This document shows positions 5,576 through 5,930 of a stretch of 5,930 nt of DNA, piece after piece. Location of the stretch: the NCBI GenBank assembly GCA_021200075.1, contig JAJQGZ010000107.1, positions 1 to 5,930 of the forward strand, in the 5' to 3' direction. Source of the DNA: Clostridiales bacterium (lineage in GTDB: Bacteria > Bacillota > Clostridia > Oscillospirales > Acutalibacteraceae). The notes beneath the pieces are model-generated. The model did no database searches and had not been told where the DNA came from. It saw nothing but the letters and a program-made list of their open reading frames with translations. Numbering within the stretch: the stretch's first letter is position 1; each line of letters begins with the position of its first letter. Position numbers and translations under genes: made by a program.

Positions 5576-5630
5576 GCCTATTAAAAGCCTTAATGAATTT
5601 GTATTATTTACTCTCAATATCCTTTTAGTA

Positions 5631-5646
5631 TGTAGAAATTTCTACA
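5631..5646. repeat. 16-bp perfect palindrome TGTAGAAATTTCTACA
   Basis: The two halves are exact reverse complements with no spacer, which is the form of a site for a dimeric DNA-binding protein rather than an RNA hairpin. It lies between two convergent genes, about 100 bases after putP and 56 before the reductase stop, where no promoter is expected. No regulator can be named. Confidence 0.5.
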
Positions 5647-5661
5647 CGCTGAAGCAGTAAA

Positions 5662-5703
5662 AACCGTCTGTTCTTTTAAACAGGGAACAGACGGTTCATT
5701 TTT
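5662..5703. terminator. Bidirectional intrinsic terminator between putP and the reductase
   Basis: AACCGTCTGTTC (5662-5673) and GAACAGACGGTT (5685-5696) form a perfect 12-bp stem with an 11-base loop. On the plus strand it is followed by CATTTTTATCTTTTT; on the minus strand the stem runs into TTT for a five-T tract. It can therefore serve both convergent genes. It is the strongest terminator in the window. Confidence 0.8.
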
Positions 5704-5930
5704 ATCTTTTTATAATTTTATCAATCAGCGAAAGCTCGTATTCGCTTAAAGGCTCACAGTTAATTGCACCGAGATTTTCAAGAAGCTGTGTTTTTGAATG
5801 TACTCCGACGAGAACAGAGGTTACTTCTCCCTCCTGCAAAAGCCATTCAACGGCAAGCTGTGAAAGGGTCTGACCTCTTTCTTTGGCAAGGTTATAAAGC
5901 TGTTTGATTTGAACGGCTCTTTCCTCATCG
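5702..5930 (-). CDS. Aldo/keto reductase, C-terminal 75 residues (runs off right edge)
   Basis: Aldo/keto reductases are cytoplasmic NAD(P)H-dependent (beta/alpha)8-barrel enzymes that reduce aldehydes and ketones. On the minus strand the frame is open from 5929 to a TAA at 5704-5702. The motif RGQTLSQLAVEWLLQEGEV (19-37 of the fragment) followed by TSVLVGVHSKTQLLENLGAI (37-56) is the C-terminal cofactor-binding region of the family. In the family this region contacts the 2'-phosphate or ribose of the cofactor. Within the family the wording is closest to the YghZ/MgrA type (L-glyceraldehyde-3-phosphate reductase; the related Kv-beta subunits also belong here), but subfamily and substrate cannot be fixed without the N-terminal catalytic Asp-Tyr-Lys-His part. 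It is convergent to putP and shares the terminator at 5662-5703. Confidence 0.88.
   Translation of the reverse strand, partial: DEERAVQIKQLYNLAKERGQTLSQLAVEWLLQEGEVTSVLVGVHSKTQLLENLGAINCEPLSEYELSLIDKIIKR

Noticed and set aside
5631..5646. Cas12a-type CRISPR repeat, because the palindrome contains AATTTCTAC
   Set aside because: There is only one copy, no spacers, the downstream TGTTGTAGAT half is absent and no cas gene is nearby.

Overview
The window looks like a chromosomal segment of a low-to-mid GC Clostridia-class Firmicute, probably a gut Ruminococcaceae/Oscillospiraceae type. This is inferred from strong AGGAGG-type ribosome sites, TTG starts, sigma-A-like promoters, and MazF, dUTPase and PutP proteins of Gram-positive character. 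No gene is a decisive taxonomic marker.

Layout. Positions 1-54 may hold the first 18 codons of a leftward gene that runs off the left edge. Positions 55-297 are non-coding. They contain a leftward promoter, a highly self-complementary stretch that looks like a structured (riboswitch-like) 5' leader for that gene, and a rightward promoter for a MazF-type endoribonuclease toxin (420-762, TTG start). An intrinsic terminator then overlaps an extended -10 promoter, which starts a three-gene operon: dUTPase (929-1435), a DMT/EamA-family membrane transporter (about 1432-2361) and a GH51 alpha-L-arabinofuranosidase (2382-3875). A second terminator/promoter overlap separates this operon from a PutP-type sodium/solute symporter (3975-5531). 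A convergent intergenic region with hairpins, a 16-bp perfect palindrome and a bidirectional terminator follows. The window ends in the C-terminal 75 residues of a leftward aldo/keto reductase (5702 to the right edge).

Sequence quality. Three otherwise well-conserved genes (mazF, the DMT transporter, putP) carry single-base frame breaks, nearly all in A or T runs. On either side of each break the protein continues in the family pattern, and dut and abfA are intact. The simplest reading is indel error in the source sequence, so I give each gene as one corrected unit. Real frameshifts or homopolymer phase variation are not excluded.

How the genes work together. dUTPase, the small-molecule exporter and the arabinofuranosidase share a transcript but no obvious pathway. 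The arabinofuranosidase is cytoplasmic and would process arabino-oligosaccharides taken up by transporters encoded elsewhere. PutP has its own promoter. MazF has no antitoxin gene in this window. The most novel item is the leftward structured leader at about 58-193: two helices plus two possible pseudoknots, one ending directly against a ribosome-binding site, with a mutually exclusive pairing that could cover that site.
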